43,823 bases of DNA from Deltaproteobacteria bacterium (GCA_026712905.1 JAPOPM010000028.1:1-43823); one strand, 5' to 3'; shown: positions 35,015 through 43,488, counted from the stretch's first letter. A program made the numbers and translations. The notes: a model not told the origin generated them from the sequence alone.

Positions 35015-37747
35015 ATGGCGGTTCGCGGCGTAGATCCGAATGAGGAAAAGAAGTCCTACGGGACGGTCTTTTTCGTAGGCTCCATCCTGTTGGTGGTGGT
35101 GTCCCTGTGGGCGATTTTCGACGACAACATCACCAGACGGGTGTGGAAGATACACCAGGCGGAGTTCATCAGCACGGACTACGAGCGCGCCGCGGCCGCG
35201 CTGGTCAAGGAGCAGGAGCGCCTGAACGCGGAACCGAAGTACGCCGAGTTGGTGAAGCAACGCGCCGCCGAGGTGGAGAGCCTCGAGAGCGGCGAGAAGG
35301 GCGCGCGCCTCGCGGAGCTCCTGGAGCTTCGGCAGCGGGTCGAAGTCGAGTACTTTGACGCGGACCAGGAGGTCAAGTTCGTCAAGAGCGAGCTGGACGA
35401 GGCTTGGTACGAGTTCGACCATGCGGTCCAGTTGGGGCAGGACGCGGGCCCGTACCGCAGGCACATCCAGGACCTGCAAGCCCAGCAACGCGCGCTGGAA
35501 CCGGCGCTGGAAGCCGCGCGCAAGAAGCGCACCGATGTGAGGGCGGAGATCCGGGAGGTCCAGGGCGGCGTCAAGAAGATCGACGAGCAGCTCTACGAGC
35601 TGGAGGGCGACAAGCGGAAGTGGCAGCGGCAGATGGACAACGCCATCGTCACAGTAGGCCCGGAGGGCTTCCCGCAGTTCACTCTCTACAAGGTCCCCAG
35701 CATCCAGCAGGTGGTGCTCAAGGACTTCGACCGAAACAACTTCGACCAACACGTGGACCGGGTGGACCGGTGCCAATCGTGCCATATCGGTATCAACCGC
35801 GCCGGCTTCGACGACCTGCCGCAACCCCTTACGACCCATCCGAAACGCACGGTGTTCTTGGGCGATACCGCGCATCCGCCGCGTGTGTTCGGTTGCACCG
35901 CGTGTCATGACGGACAGGGCGAGGCGGTCAACAGCACGGCCCAGGCCCACGGCAACGTGAAGTTCTGGGAGCACCCGCTGCACGAGGACCACGACGTGGA
36001 GGCCAGTTGCGTCACCTGCCATATCAACGTCGCGGGTCTCGAGGGCGCCGAGGTGGTGGCGCGGGGGCAGCAGATCTTCGAGCAGGTGGGCTGCACCGGC
36101 TGTCATCTGGTGGAAGGGTACGCCGACATCCCCAAGGTCGGGCCGAGCCTGCGCAAGGTCCAGGCCAAGCTGGATCCCGGGTGGATGGTGGATTGGATCG
36201 AGAATCCGCGCGAGTTCAGGCCTTATACCCGGATGCCGCACTTCTATTTCAAGGAAGACGAGGCGCTGGCGGCGGCGGCGTACCTGTGGTCGGTTTCCGG
36301 GAAGGAATCCGACGCCTGGCTCAAGGACAATGCCGCGCCGGAGGGTTACCAACCGGGTGACGCGGCCATGGTGGAGAAGGGTCGGGAGCTGGCCCGCTCG
36401 GTGGGGTGCCTGGGCTGCCACGGTTTCGCCGAGGATGAGTTCACCACCCGGGTCGGGGGCAAGGACTTGGTGCCGAACCTGAAGGACATCGCCGCCAAGG
36501 CCAACCCCCGGTGGACCTACAACTGGCTGCTGGACCCCAAGAGCTACAACCCCGAAACGCGCATGCCGAGCCTGCGGCTCTCCGCGGACGAGGCGCTGGC
36601 GTTGACCACGTACCTCATGACGCTGGGCGAGAAGCCCGAGCCGGACGCCGCGGTGGTGGCCCGCCTCGAGGATCCCGCCAACGTCGCCAAGGGCGAGAAG
36701 CTGGTGCGGAAATACGGCTGCGCCGGCTGCCACGACATTCCGGGGATGGAGAATGAGTCCCGCATCGGCGTCGAGCTGACGACCTTCGGTTCCAAGCCGT
36801 TGGAGGAGCTCTTCTTCGGCAACGACACGAGCATCAAGCACTCCTGGAAGGACTGGACCTACAACAAGATACTCAGCCCGCGCGTATACGCCACCGAGCG
36901 GGTCGAGCAGTTGATGCCCCACTTCGACCTGCCCGAGGAGGACATCGAGGCGGTGAGGGTGCTGCTGCGCGGCTTCATCGAGCGCAAGGTACCCGAGTCC
37001 TTCAAGGCCGATCACGCCGAACGGGCACAACAGATTCTCGCCGGCCGCCGCAAGGTGCAGGAGTACAACTGTATCGGTTGTCACGAGATTGACGGAATGG
37101 GCGGCTACGTCCGCAAGTACTACGAGCAGAACCCCACCTTGGCGCCGCCGCCGCTCAACGGCGAGGGCGAGAAGGTCCAGGCCAACTGGCTGTTCGGCTT
37201 CCTGCAGAACCCGGAAGATCCGATCCGGCCCTGGCTCAAGGTCCGCATGCCCACCTTCGGCTTCGACGGTCCCCATGCGGATACCTTCGTGAACTACTTC
37301 GCCGGCCTTTCCGAGGTCGAGATTCCCTATGTTCACGTTGACGAGGCACAGGTGCCCGCGGGCTATCTGGAGGCCGGCCAAACGTTGTTCTCCGACGACT
37401 ACTTCGAATGCGGAAGCTGCCACGTGCAGGGCGACAAGACGCCCGAAGGTCCGGTGGAAGACTGGGCGCCGGACCTGAACCTCGCCCGCCAGCGGCTGAA
37501 TCCGGACTGGATCGAGAAGTGGATCCTCGACCCGCAGACGCTCCAGCCCGGAACCAAGATGCCGTCCTTCTACCCCGGAGGGCCCGAGGACATCCTGGGC
37601 GGGGACGAGAACAAGCAGATCGAGGCACTGACCGACTACATCATGACGCTGGGCCTTCAGCCGGCCACCGCGGCCAAGGCCGACGCGGCGCCGTCGGCGG
37701 AGTCGTCGGAGCAGCCGGCTGTTGAGGGCCAGAGCAATCAGGGTTAA
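35015..37747 (+). CDS. membrane-anchored octaheme cytochrome c with coiled coil
   Basis: This 910-residue protein has one N-terminal membrane helix (about 17-35), then a long charged coiled coil (about 55-210), then a heme domain with eight CxxCH sites at about 253, 294, 332, 360, 465, 569, 686 and 799. Met and His residues for distal ligation are plentiful (for example TRMPHF, ETRMPSL, LKVRMPTF, GTKMPSF). Three or more repeats of a cytochrome-c-like unit ending in a 'R/K-MP-x-F/L' strand are visible. It probably accepts electrons from the Rieske protein and passes them on, replacing cytochrome c1 in a bc complex. The Ala/Ser-rich tail is unstructured. Typical families do not carry the long coiled coil. 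Confidence 0.9.
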   Translation: MAVRGVDPNEEKKSYGTVFFVGSILLVVVSLWAIFDDNITRRVWKIHQAEFISTDYERAAAALVKEQERLNAEPKYAELVKQRAAEVESLESGEKGARLAELLELRQRVEVEYFDADQEVKFVKSELDEAWYEFDHAVQLGQDAGPYRRHIQDLQAQQRALEPALEAARKKRTDVRAEIREVQGGVKKIDEQLYELEGDKRKWQRQMDNAIVTVGPEGFPQFTLYKVPSIQQVVLKDFDRNNFDQHVDRVDRCQSCHIGINRAGFDDLPQPLTTHPKRTVFLGDTAHPPRVFGCTACHDGQGEAVNSTAQAHGNVKFWEHPLHEDHDVEASCVTCHINVAGLEGAEVVARGQQIFEQVGCTGCHLVEGYADIPKVGPSLRKVQAKLDPGWMVDWIENPREFRPYTRMPHFYFKEDEALAAAAYLWSVSGKESDAWLKDNAAPEGYQPGDAAMVEKGRELARSVGCLGCHGFAEDEFTTRVGGKDLVPNLKDIAAKANPRWTYNWLLDPKSYNPETRMPSLRLSADEALALTTYLMTLGEKPEPDAAVVARLEDPANVAKGEKLVRKYGCAGCHDIPGMENESRIGVELTTFGSKPLEELFFGNDTSIKHSWKDWTYNKILSPRVYATERVEQLMPHFDLPEEDIEAVRVLLRGFIERKVPESFKADHAERAQQILAGRRKVQEYNCIGCHEIDGMGGYVRKYYEQNPTLAPPPLNGEGEKVQANWLFGFLQNPEDPIRPWLKVRMPTFGFDGPHADTFVNYFAGLSEVEIPYVHVDEAQVPAGYLEAGQTLFSDDYFECGSCHVQGDKTPEGPVEDWAPDLNLARQRLNPDWIEKWILDPQTLQPGTKMPSFYPGGPEDILGGDENKQIEALTDYIMTLGLQPATAAKADAAPSAESSEQPAVEGQSNQG

Positions 37748-37794
37748 GTTGATAGAGTAAGAGAAGGGTTATGACCGTGGAAGGAGACAACAAA

Positions 37795-38502
37795 ATGGAT
37801 CGCAGGTTCTCATTGCTCGTCGCGCTGGTGTTTGCCATGACCGCGGCGCTGGCATTCGGTGCCGTTCAGTCGGCCGTGGCCGCCGGCGGAACCATTTCCG
37901 GCGCCGTCGCGTTCAAGGGCGACGTTCCCAAACCCAAGAAGCTGAAGATCACCAAGGACAAGAAGGCCTGCGACAAGAGGCCCAAGTTCGAATCGTCCTT
38001 GGTAGTGAAGGACGGCAAGATCGCTAACGTGGTCGTCTACATCGCCGAGGTCAAGGGCGGCAAGGCGCTGGAGAAGAAGGCGGTGACCCTGGACCAGAAC
38101 GGTTGCGAGTATCAACCCCATGTCCTGGCGGTTGCGGCGGGCGCCGACGTCACCATCCTCAACCCGGACAAGGTGCTCCACAACATCCATACCTACAGCA
38201 AGGTCAACAAGTCCATGAACCGGGCGCAGCCCAAGTTCAAGAAGAAGCTCAAGGTAAAGTTCGACAAGCCGGAGATCATGGAAGTCAAGTGTGACGTCCA
38301 CGGCTGGATGGCCGGCTGGATCTTCGTCGCCGGCAACCCCTACTACAGTGTGACGAGTGACGACGGCGCCTTCAGCCTCACCGACGTCCCGGCCGGCAAG
38401 TACCAGGTCCAGATCTGGCACGAAAAGCTCGGCACCCAGACCAAGGAAGTGGAGGTCAAGGACGGCGGCACCGTCAATCTCAGCGTCGAGTTCTCCGGCT
38501 GA
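37795..38502 (+). CDS. secreted cupredoxin-like protein with carboxypeptidase-regulatory fold
   Basis: This 235-residue protein has a signal peptide (FSLLVALVFAMTAALAFGA, cleavage near AVAA-GG). The middle contains the type-1 copper pattern LHNIHTYS and, later, VKCDVHGWMAGWIFV (ligand candidates His, Cys, His, Met). The end is a carboxypeptidase-regulatory-like beta domain (GAFSLTDVPAGKYQVQIWHE). ATG 37795 is preceded by GGAAGGAG. It closes the bc operon, 48 bases after the octaheme gene, so a periplasmic electron carrier is a reasonable inference. Confidence 0.8.
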   Translation: MDRRFSLLVALVFAMTAALAFGAVQSAVAAGGTISGAVAFKGDVPKPKKLKITKDKKACDKRPKFESSLVVKDGKIANVVVYIAEVKGGKALEKKAVTLDQNGCEYQPHVLAVAAGADVTILNPDKVLHNIHTYSKVNKSMNRAQPKFKKKLKVKFDKPEIMEVKCDVHGWMAGWIFVAGNPYYSVTSDDGAFSLTDVPAGKYQVQIWHEKLGTQTKEVEVKDGGTVNLSVEFSG

Positions 38503-38553
38503 CCGGAAGCCGACAGGTCGCGCCAGACGTAACGCGCGGCCGATAGAATTGGA

Positions 38554-38590
38554 AACGCCATGCCGGCCCGCCGCCGGCATGGCGTTTTTT
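38554..38590 (+). terminator. strong intrinsic terminator of the bc operon
   Basis: AACGCCATGCCGGC pairs perfectly with GCCGGCATGGCGTT (14 bp) around a 5-base loop and runs into six T. It lies about 50 bases after the cupredoxin-like stop. Confidence 0.9.
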
Positions 38591-38621
38591 GTGCGACGCC
38601 CCATCACGCCATTCCCGCGGA

Positions 38622-38679
38622 CAGGCTGTGTCAAAACCCGCGAGGCAGGGACCCTAGGGATCGTCATTCCCGCGAAAGC
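38622..38679. repeat. second copy of the dispersed palindromic repeat
   Basis: This segment matches 29286-29343 in opposite orientation with six differences over 58 bases, starting CAGGCTGTGTCAAAACCCG. The adjoining bases to about 38720 continue the family palindrome in degraded form. It sits just past the terminator, outside coding sequence. Confidence 0.8.
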
Positions 38680-38744
38680 TTGCCCTCGACCCCGATCGGG
38701 GGCGGGAATCCACGGGTGGTAGGGTGGGAGGGCCAGGACCGCTG

Positions 38745-39368
38745 CTACCAGTCCAGGTGTTCCTGGATGGAGTGGGCGACCCACTGGCCGATGAAGTCCA
38801 TCCGGGCGATCTGTGCGATCCTGTGCTCGATCCTGGTTACGGCCGCTTCATCGAGCAACGCGGGCCACAGCGAGCATGCCTCGGCGAGGCTGATGAGCAT
38901 GACGTCCCGCGGGTCCGGCAACTCGTCGCTGAGTAGTACCGCGGCAATCCTCTGCCTTACGTCCCGGACGGGTTTCCCGTCGTCGGTCACGTCACGGAGG
39001 CCCAGGAACCAGAGCCGGCCGCCGCGTTGGCGCAGCAAGATCCGGCGTTGTACCAACCGATCCGTCAGCAGCGGGTGCAACGTGGAGTAGTCCTGGGCAA
39101 CCAGCTCGACCCAGTCGTGGATGGAACGGGCCTCCTTGTCCGCCACGATACGCGCCAGCACGTGGGCGGAGGCAGGCTCCGGGCTCGGCGTCGGGTCTAG
39201 GACGAAGAGGTGGTGCTTGTCCGTGTCAATACGATTCTCGAGCGCCAGATCCATCAACACCGCGCCACTGATGGCCTTGCGGCGGTAGCGACTGCGCAGC
39301 CGCACGTTGTTCCACCCGGAATCGTAGTCCAGCATGAGGAGTACCATCTCTTCGGCGATGGTGATCAA
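38745..39368 (-). CDS. GPP34 (GOLPH3-like) domain protein
   Basis: This 207-residue protein is a single GPP34 domain. It starts ITIAEEMVLLMLDYDSGW, followed by AISGAVLMDLALENRIDTD and, late, DPRDVMLISLAEACSLW. The matching positions in the P450 fusion at 40241-42268 are PEELLLMLLNSESGYF, AVIGAVLAELSLVSRIDTD and TPRDIIIVALLNTCDV. In eukaryotes GOLPH3 binds PI4P and retains enzymes on Golgi membranes; bacterial members are mostly of unknown role. TTG 39368 has GGAGG five bases upstream, a good site. It lies 48 bases downstream of the aldolase-like gene on the same strand. Confidence 0.85.
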   Translation of the reverse strand: MITIAEEMVLLMLDYDSGWNNVRLRSRYRRKAISGAVLMDLALENRIDTDKHHLFVLDPTPSPEPASAHVLARIVADKEARSIHDWVELVAQDYSTLHPLLTDRLVQRRILLRQRGGRLWFLGLRDVTDDGKPVRDVRQRIAAVLLSDELPDPRDVMLISLAEACSLWPALLDEAAVTRIEHRIAQIARMDFIGQWVAHSIQEHLDW

Positions 39369-39416
39369 TGGATCCTCCCGTCACGGGCCGGTCCGCTGCC
39401 GGCCATGAAAGTGTGA

Positions 39417-40100
39417 CTACATCCCCACCCGGCCCTTGAAGAAGTTCCAGGCACGCTCCATGTCCGGCGGCGGCAAGGCCTCCCGCTGGCGCGAGCCGGC
39501 CGCTTCCCCGGGCAGATAATGCGGCGTGCCTATCTGCATGGCGCCGTAGAGCACCTGCGCCGCTTCCTCCAGGTAGATGGCCATCATCACCGCCTCGGGA
39601 ATGGTGCGGCCCACGGTCACCTGCCCGTTGCCCCGCAGGAGCACGGCGGCGGCATCGCCCAGAGCCGCCGCCGCTCCCTCGCCGAGGCCTTGCGTCGAGA
39701 TCAGGTCGATGGGCTCGAAGACCGGCACGCCGCCGCTGAAGAAGCTGCCGTGGTTGTGCACCGCCTCCAGGGGTGTGTCCGTCACCGAGAAGATGTTGGC
39801 GGTGCGCGCGTGGATCCGTGTGATGGCGTTCACGTCCGGCCGCGCGTTGAAGATGGCGGTGTGGAGCGCGGCCTCGAAGGGCGGCGAAACCGGCGCCTCC
39901 AACACCTGCCCCTGGAGGTTCAGCACGACCAACTGGTTCGTTTCCACCAACTCCAGGCTCACCCGCGGCGTGATCACGAACAGGTCCGAGTCCGGAATGC
40001 GCGCGCTCACGTGCCCGAAACCCTGCACCAGTCCCTCCCGGCTCAGGATCCTGGCGGCCGCGATGACGTCTCTGTTGAGCTGCTCGACTCCGTCCGACAT
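39417..40100 (-). CDS. class II aldolase/adducin-like protein
   Basis: This 227-residue protein has the class II aldolase fold (GLVQGFGHVSARIP, HTAIFNARPDVNAITRIHART, DLISTQG, LLRGNGQVTVG, IPEAVMMAIYLEEAAQVL). In fuculose-phosphate aldolase the metal is held by H-x-H plus a further His. Here the first site reads H97-A-R99 and the third is Asn158 in RGNGQ, so only one of three ligands remains. Such divergent members include decarboxylases and proteins of unknown activity. ATG 40100 is chosen for AAAGGGA upstream. It has its own likely promoter. It lies between the P450 fusion and the second GPP34 gene. Confidence 0.8.
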   Translation of the reverse strand: MSDGVEQLNRDVIAAARILSREGLVQGFGHVSARIPDSDLFVITPRVSLELVETNQLVVLNLQGQVLEAPVSPPFEAALHTAIFNARPDVNAITRIHARTANIFSVTDTPLEAVHNHGSFFSGGVPVFEPIDLISTQGLGEGAAAALGDAAAVLLRGNGQVTVGRTIPEAVMMAIYLEEAAQVLYGAMQIGTPHYLPGEAAGSRQREALPPPDMERAWNFFKGRVGM

Positions 40101-40141
40101 TTGCGTCCCTTTCAATTCACCGAGCGTTGCAGAATCACCTA

Positions 40142-40171
40142 CTTATACATGCGATGGATCGCAGGGGGCAA
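40142..40171 (-). promoter_or_regulatory. probable promoter of the aldolase-like gene
   Basis: On the minus strand TTGCCC (40171-40166), an 18-base spacer and TATAAG (40147-40142) precede the ATG at 40100. Confidence 0.4.
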
Positions 40172-40181
40172 ATCAGGCGCC

Positions 40182-40200
40182 GCGCTCCGCGGCGGAGCGC
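40182..40200 (-). terminator. GC stem-loop after the P450 fusion gene
   Basis: GCGCTCC and GGAGCGC form a 7-bp stem with a 5-base loop, 41 bases past the P450 stop. No T run follows on the minus strand, so termination is uncertain. Confidence 0.3.
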
Positions 40201-40240
40201 AGCTCCAACGATCTCGACGGGGGAAGTGGCGATGAACGCG

Positions 40241-42268
40241 TCAGGCGCGTATTTCGCGCCGCTGCTCGGCGATGCGGAAGCACAGCTTCTTGCTGGGCTT
40301 CATCGACGGCAGGGCGTTGAATCGGAACTTGAAGCTCGCCGGGGATACTTCGATGGTGAAGTGGTGAGCGACCATCAGCACGTTGGCCGCCAGTTGCAGC
40401 TCCAGCCACCGGGACCCGAGGCACGTGTGCGTGCCCAGCCCGAACGGGGCGTACCCAGGACCGTGATGCTCGTTGCGTGGAGGCAGATAGCGATCGATGT
40501 CGAACGTGAAGGGGTCGGGGAAGACGTCCTTCATGTAGTGCGTCGCGGTCTGGGCAATGAAGATCTGTGTCCCCACCGGCAGTTCGTAGTCCTCCACCAC
40601 GCATGTGTTCATGACGTTTCGAATGGACATCGGCACGATCGGGTACATGCGCAGGCATTCCATGAGGAAGCGGTGAGTCACGTCGATAGTGGATGGGTTG
40701 AAGTCCTCGCCGGCCGGATCCCCGTTATCGAACAAGGCATCGGCTTCACTCCGGATCCTGGCATAGAGCTCGGGCCGTGAAGCCATGGCGTAGATCGTGA
40801 AGCTGAACGCATCGCCAAGATACACGCTGGCGATCAACGCCGCTGAAAGCGCGAAACGCAGGTTCGACTCCGGGCAGAACTGAGGATCGCTCGCGTGCAG
40901 GCTGAGCAGGTCGTCGGCAAGATCCCGGGCGGCATCAACCCGCTGGGCGGATGTATGGACGCTCTGGACCCGCTTCAGTAACTCGTCGATGGCTTTCCCC
41001 CGGCGTCTCATTCCTGGCGTATACAGCATGAACTTGGGCAGGGCCTTCAACATGTGCGTGTTGAGCGCGCGTTCCTTGTACGCCATTACATCGTCGAGGA
41101 TGTCCTGCGAATCGACGCCCACGAAGAGTGGTGAGAGTTGCGCGTTGATCATTCGCCGGCACAGGCTCGTCGCGGGGAAGGCGTCCCCAACTGCCCAGTT
41201 CGCCATGAAATTTCGCGCCTGATGGTAGAGCTGGTCCAGTTGTCCTTCCAGTCGTCCGCGGGAATAGGCTGGCGACAGGGACTTGCGAAGCCGGAAGTGG
41301 TCGGCGCCGTCCAGGGAAGGTAACACTCCGTTTGCGCCATAGATCTTCTCGAAGTCGGAAAAGTAGTCCTTGGCTCTCAGGTACATGCGCCCGCGCTTCT
41401 GAGTCCAGTGATTCGTCTCGGGCCCTGCGAGGAAGATCATGGGTTTCTTGAACGGCGGGTGGAGCTTGAAGACCGGGCCGTACTCGTTTGCAAGGTCCGC
41501 AAAGAGCGCGGGAATGTTGCCCTTGCGAACATGCGGATTGAGCAGCACTTTACGCAAAGGGACGGCCGGGATCTTCTTGGTCAGGGCGGAACGGCGAAGC
41601 AACGGGCCGGCAAGGTTGTGGGCCACCGCCTCGGCGATGGAACGGCCGATCAATTCCAGCTGGCAGACGACGTTGATACGCTTTTCCGACTCGTCATCGA
41701 GCTGGAATATGAAACGCATGACGTCGCACGTGTTGAGGAGGGCGACGATGATGATGTCTCTCGGGGTGGGAATCTCGTTGTGGAAGATCACCTTCGTGAT
41801 GCGCGATGTGACGAACTCAACCGCCGTGCCTTCTCCGTTTCCAGCGGTCGGGTCGGTCTGACCGAAGGTTCGAGACAACGTCCAGAAGTCGCCCTCGTGG
41901 TGCTCCAGGATTTTCATGGCGACAAGACGGTCCAGCGTCTGGTCAACGATCGAGTCCGCGTGAGGTGCGAACCTTTCGATCCAGTACCGCGCGTTCCGTC
42001 GAACCGGTTCTTCGGCGATCTCCTTGAGGATCGGGTCGAGGGCGGGGTCGCCCACTTCGGTCCGGTCCAGGAGGATCAAGGACTCCATGTCGGTATCGAT
42101 GCGGGATACGAGCGACAGCTCAGCGAGCACCGCGCCGATGACGGCGCAGTTCAGGTTCCAGCCGGGTACTTGGTGAAAGTAGCCGGACTCGCTGTTGAGG
42201 AGCATCAGCAGCAGTTCTTCGGGCAGACTGAGTTGCCGGGTCGCCATGCCGGCTGCCGAGTGGGCCAT
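40241..42268 (-). CDS. GPP34-cytochrome P450 fusion protein
   Basis: This 675-residue protein has two domains. Residues about 12-225 are a GPP34 (GOLPH3-like) domain: SLPEELLLMLLNSESGYF, IGAVLAELSLVSRIDTD, TEVGDPALD, TPRDIIIVALLNTCDV. Residues about 240-665 are a complete P450: C-helix DHFRLRKSLSPAYSRG, ExxR as ECLR (537-540), and the heme loop FGLGTHTCLGS with ligand C616. The I-helix reads IASVYLGDAFSF (479-490); the usual acid-alcohol pair (AGx[D/E]T) is absent. ATG 42268 has AGGAGG seven bases upstream; a GTG two codons earlier is possible. No transmembrane helix is obvious, so GPP34 may provide membrane contact. The gene is divergent from a Rieske oxygenase and an SMT-like gene. The substrate is not known; a sterol-like lipid is an inference from neighbours. 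Confidence 0.92.
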   Translation of the reverse strand: MAHSAAGMATRQLSLPEELLLMLLNSESGYFHQVPGWNLNCAVIGAVLAELSLVSRIDTDMESLILLDRTEVGDPALDPILKEIAEEPVRRNARYWIERFAPHADSIVDQTLDRLVAMKILEHHEGDFWTLSRTFGQTDPTAGNGEGTAVEFVTSRITKVIFHNEIPTPRDIIIVALLNTCDVMRFIFQLDDESEKRINVVCQLELIGRSIAEAVAHNLAGPLLRRSALTKKIPAVPLRKVLLNPHVRKGNIPALFADLANEYGPVFKLHPPFKKPMIFLAGPETNHWTQKRGRMYLRAKDYFSDFEKIYGANGVLPSLDGADHFRLRKSLSPAYSRGRLEGQLDQLYHQARNFMANWAVGDAFPATSLCRRMINAQLSPLFVGVDSQDILDDVMAYKERALNTHMLKALPKFMLYTPGMRRRGKAIDELLKRVQSVHTSAQRVDAARDLADDLLSLHASDPQFCPESNLRFALSAALIASVYLGDAFSFTIYAMASRPELYARIRSEADALFDNGDPAGEDFNPSTIDVTHRFLMECLRMYPIVPMSIRNVMNTCVVEDYELPVGTQIFIAQTATHYMKDVFPDPFTFDIDRYLPPRNEHHGPGYAPFGLGTHTCLGSRWLELQLAANVLMVAHHFTIEVSPASFKFRFNALPSMKPSKKLCFRIAEQRREIRA

Positions 42269-42295
42269 CGTCACCCCTCCTGACGCGAATGTTGC

Positions 42296-42314
42296 TTATC
42301 AAACTTGTTATCAA
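42296..42314. promoter_or_regulatory. direct repeat in the divergent P450/Rieske promoter region
   Basis: TTATCAA occurs at 42296-42302 and 42308-42314, 12 bases apart, about one helical turn. In the AT-rich gap between divergent genes this is a candidate regulator site. No regulator gene is in the window. Confidence 0.4.
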
Positions 42315-42354
42315 TCTAGCACAGCGGTCGCGACAGTGGTACAAATTCACTCAG

Positions 42355-43467
42355 ATGAGAACGGAGGCCACGAATGCCCGTTTGCCTTCCCCGTTTCCCG
42401 AGGGTTGGTACTTCGTAGCAACGCGCCAGGCCGTGCTGAAGGCCGCGCTTGTGCAAAAGACGTGGATGGGCGAGAACGTCGTCGTCTGGGGTGACGAGGA
42501 CGGGCGCATTTGCGTTGCCGAATCGGTTTGCCCGCACCTGGGCTCGGACCTCGGGCCTGGCGCGGGAGGGTGCGTACGCGACGGCCGGCTCGTCTGTCCC
42601 TTCCACGGCTACGAATACGATGCAACTGGTCAGTGCGTCGCCACTCCCTCTGCCCCTCCACCCAGGACCGCGAAGTTGCGGGTCTTCGAGACCCGGGACA
42701 TTCTCGGCCTTATTTTTGCCTGGTGGGGGGTCGGGGGGCGCGAGCCGCAATGGAGCCTGCCCGCGGAGCCGCCGGACCAGACCGGCTGGACCGGCTTCCA
42801 GATCAAGACCCTCCGCTTTCCCGGCCATCCCCAGGAGACGTCGGAGAACTCGGTGGATTTCGAGCACCTGCGCTGCGTCCACGGCTACGAAGACGTGAAT
42901 CCCGCCCAGGAGCTGTCCGTGGAGGGTCCCCATCTCGAGAGTCGTTTCGACTTCAAGACGAAGCGCACCGTCGCCAGGGTCGCGACCCTCACCTTCGACA
43001 CCTCGGTCACCACCCATGTCTTCGGGCTTGGCTACTCATTCGCGGAAATCCGCGAGCACTCCATCGGCCTCGATGCGCGCCTGTGGGTGCTCGCAACGCC
43101 GGTGGACGGCACCCTCATCGACATGTCGTTGGTCTCGCAGGTGCGGGAGATACGCAAACCGGCGCGGAAGATCGCAGGCCTGGGGTTCCTCCCGGTGGGA
43201 TGGCGCGCTCCCATCATGAACCGGTTCATTGTGTCCCAGCAACGGCATGACGTCCTGCAGGACGTGGTGATCTGGAGCCGCAAGCAATATCGATCGCGCC
43301 CGCGCCTCTCCCGCTCCGACGGCAAGATCATGCCCTTCAGGCGCTACTGCGCCCAGTTCTATCCCGACCCGCGCGACGCGCGACTCGCCGGTGAACTCAA
43401 CCCCGAGACCGACGAAGTTGGGCTAAGGCCCGCGCGTGGAAGCCTGTCCGAGAAACCAGGAATTTGA
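42355..43467 (+). CDS. Rieske-type oxygenase, alpha-subunit-like
   Basis: This 370-residue protein has an N-terminal Rieske domain (C59-P-H61 and C81-P-F-H84, in CPHLGSDLG and CPFHGYEYD) and a mononuclear iron site ENSVDFEHLRCVHGYED, with D168, H171 and H176 in the D-x2-H-x4-H pattern. These oxygenases hydroxylate or desaturate rings; relatives act on sterols (cholesterol 7-desaturase, 3-ketosteroid 9-hydroxylase, bacterial C-4 sterol demethylase). ATG 42355 fits the family start; an ATG at 42289 adds a 22-residue hydrophobic-leaning extension. No ferredoxin or reductase partner lies beside it. It is 21 bases before the methyltransferase gene. The specific substrate is inferred only from the neighbour. 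Confidence 0.88.
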   Translation: MRTEATNARLPSPFPEGWYFVATRQAVLKAALVQKTWMGENVVVWGDEDGRICVAESVCPHLGSDLGPGAGGCVRDGRLVCPFHGYEYDATGQCVATPSAPPPRTAKLRVFETRDILGLIFAWWGVGGREPQWSLPAEPPDQTGWTGFQIKTLRFPGHPQETSENSVDFEHLRCVHGYEDVNPAQELSVEGPHLESRFDFKTKRTVARVATLTFDTSVTTHVFGLGYSFAEIREHSIGLDARLWVLATPVDGTLIDMSLVSQVREIRKPARKIAGLGFLPVGWRAPIMNRFIVSQQRHDVLQDVVIWSRKQYRSRPRLSRSDGKIMPFRRYCAQFYPDPRDARLAGELNPETDEVGLRPARGSLSEKPGI

Positions 43468-43488
43468 GGTAGGGGAGGGCAGACCGTC

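Noticed and set aside
34637..37423. Very long open frame (928 codons) antisense to the octaheme cytochrome gene, and similar long antisense frames over hslU, argG, lysA and korA
   Set aside because: High GC makes long antisense frames common. They lack known domains, ribosome sites and family starts, while the opposite strand carries well-defined proteins.
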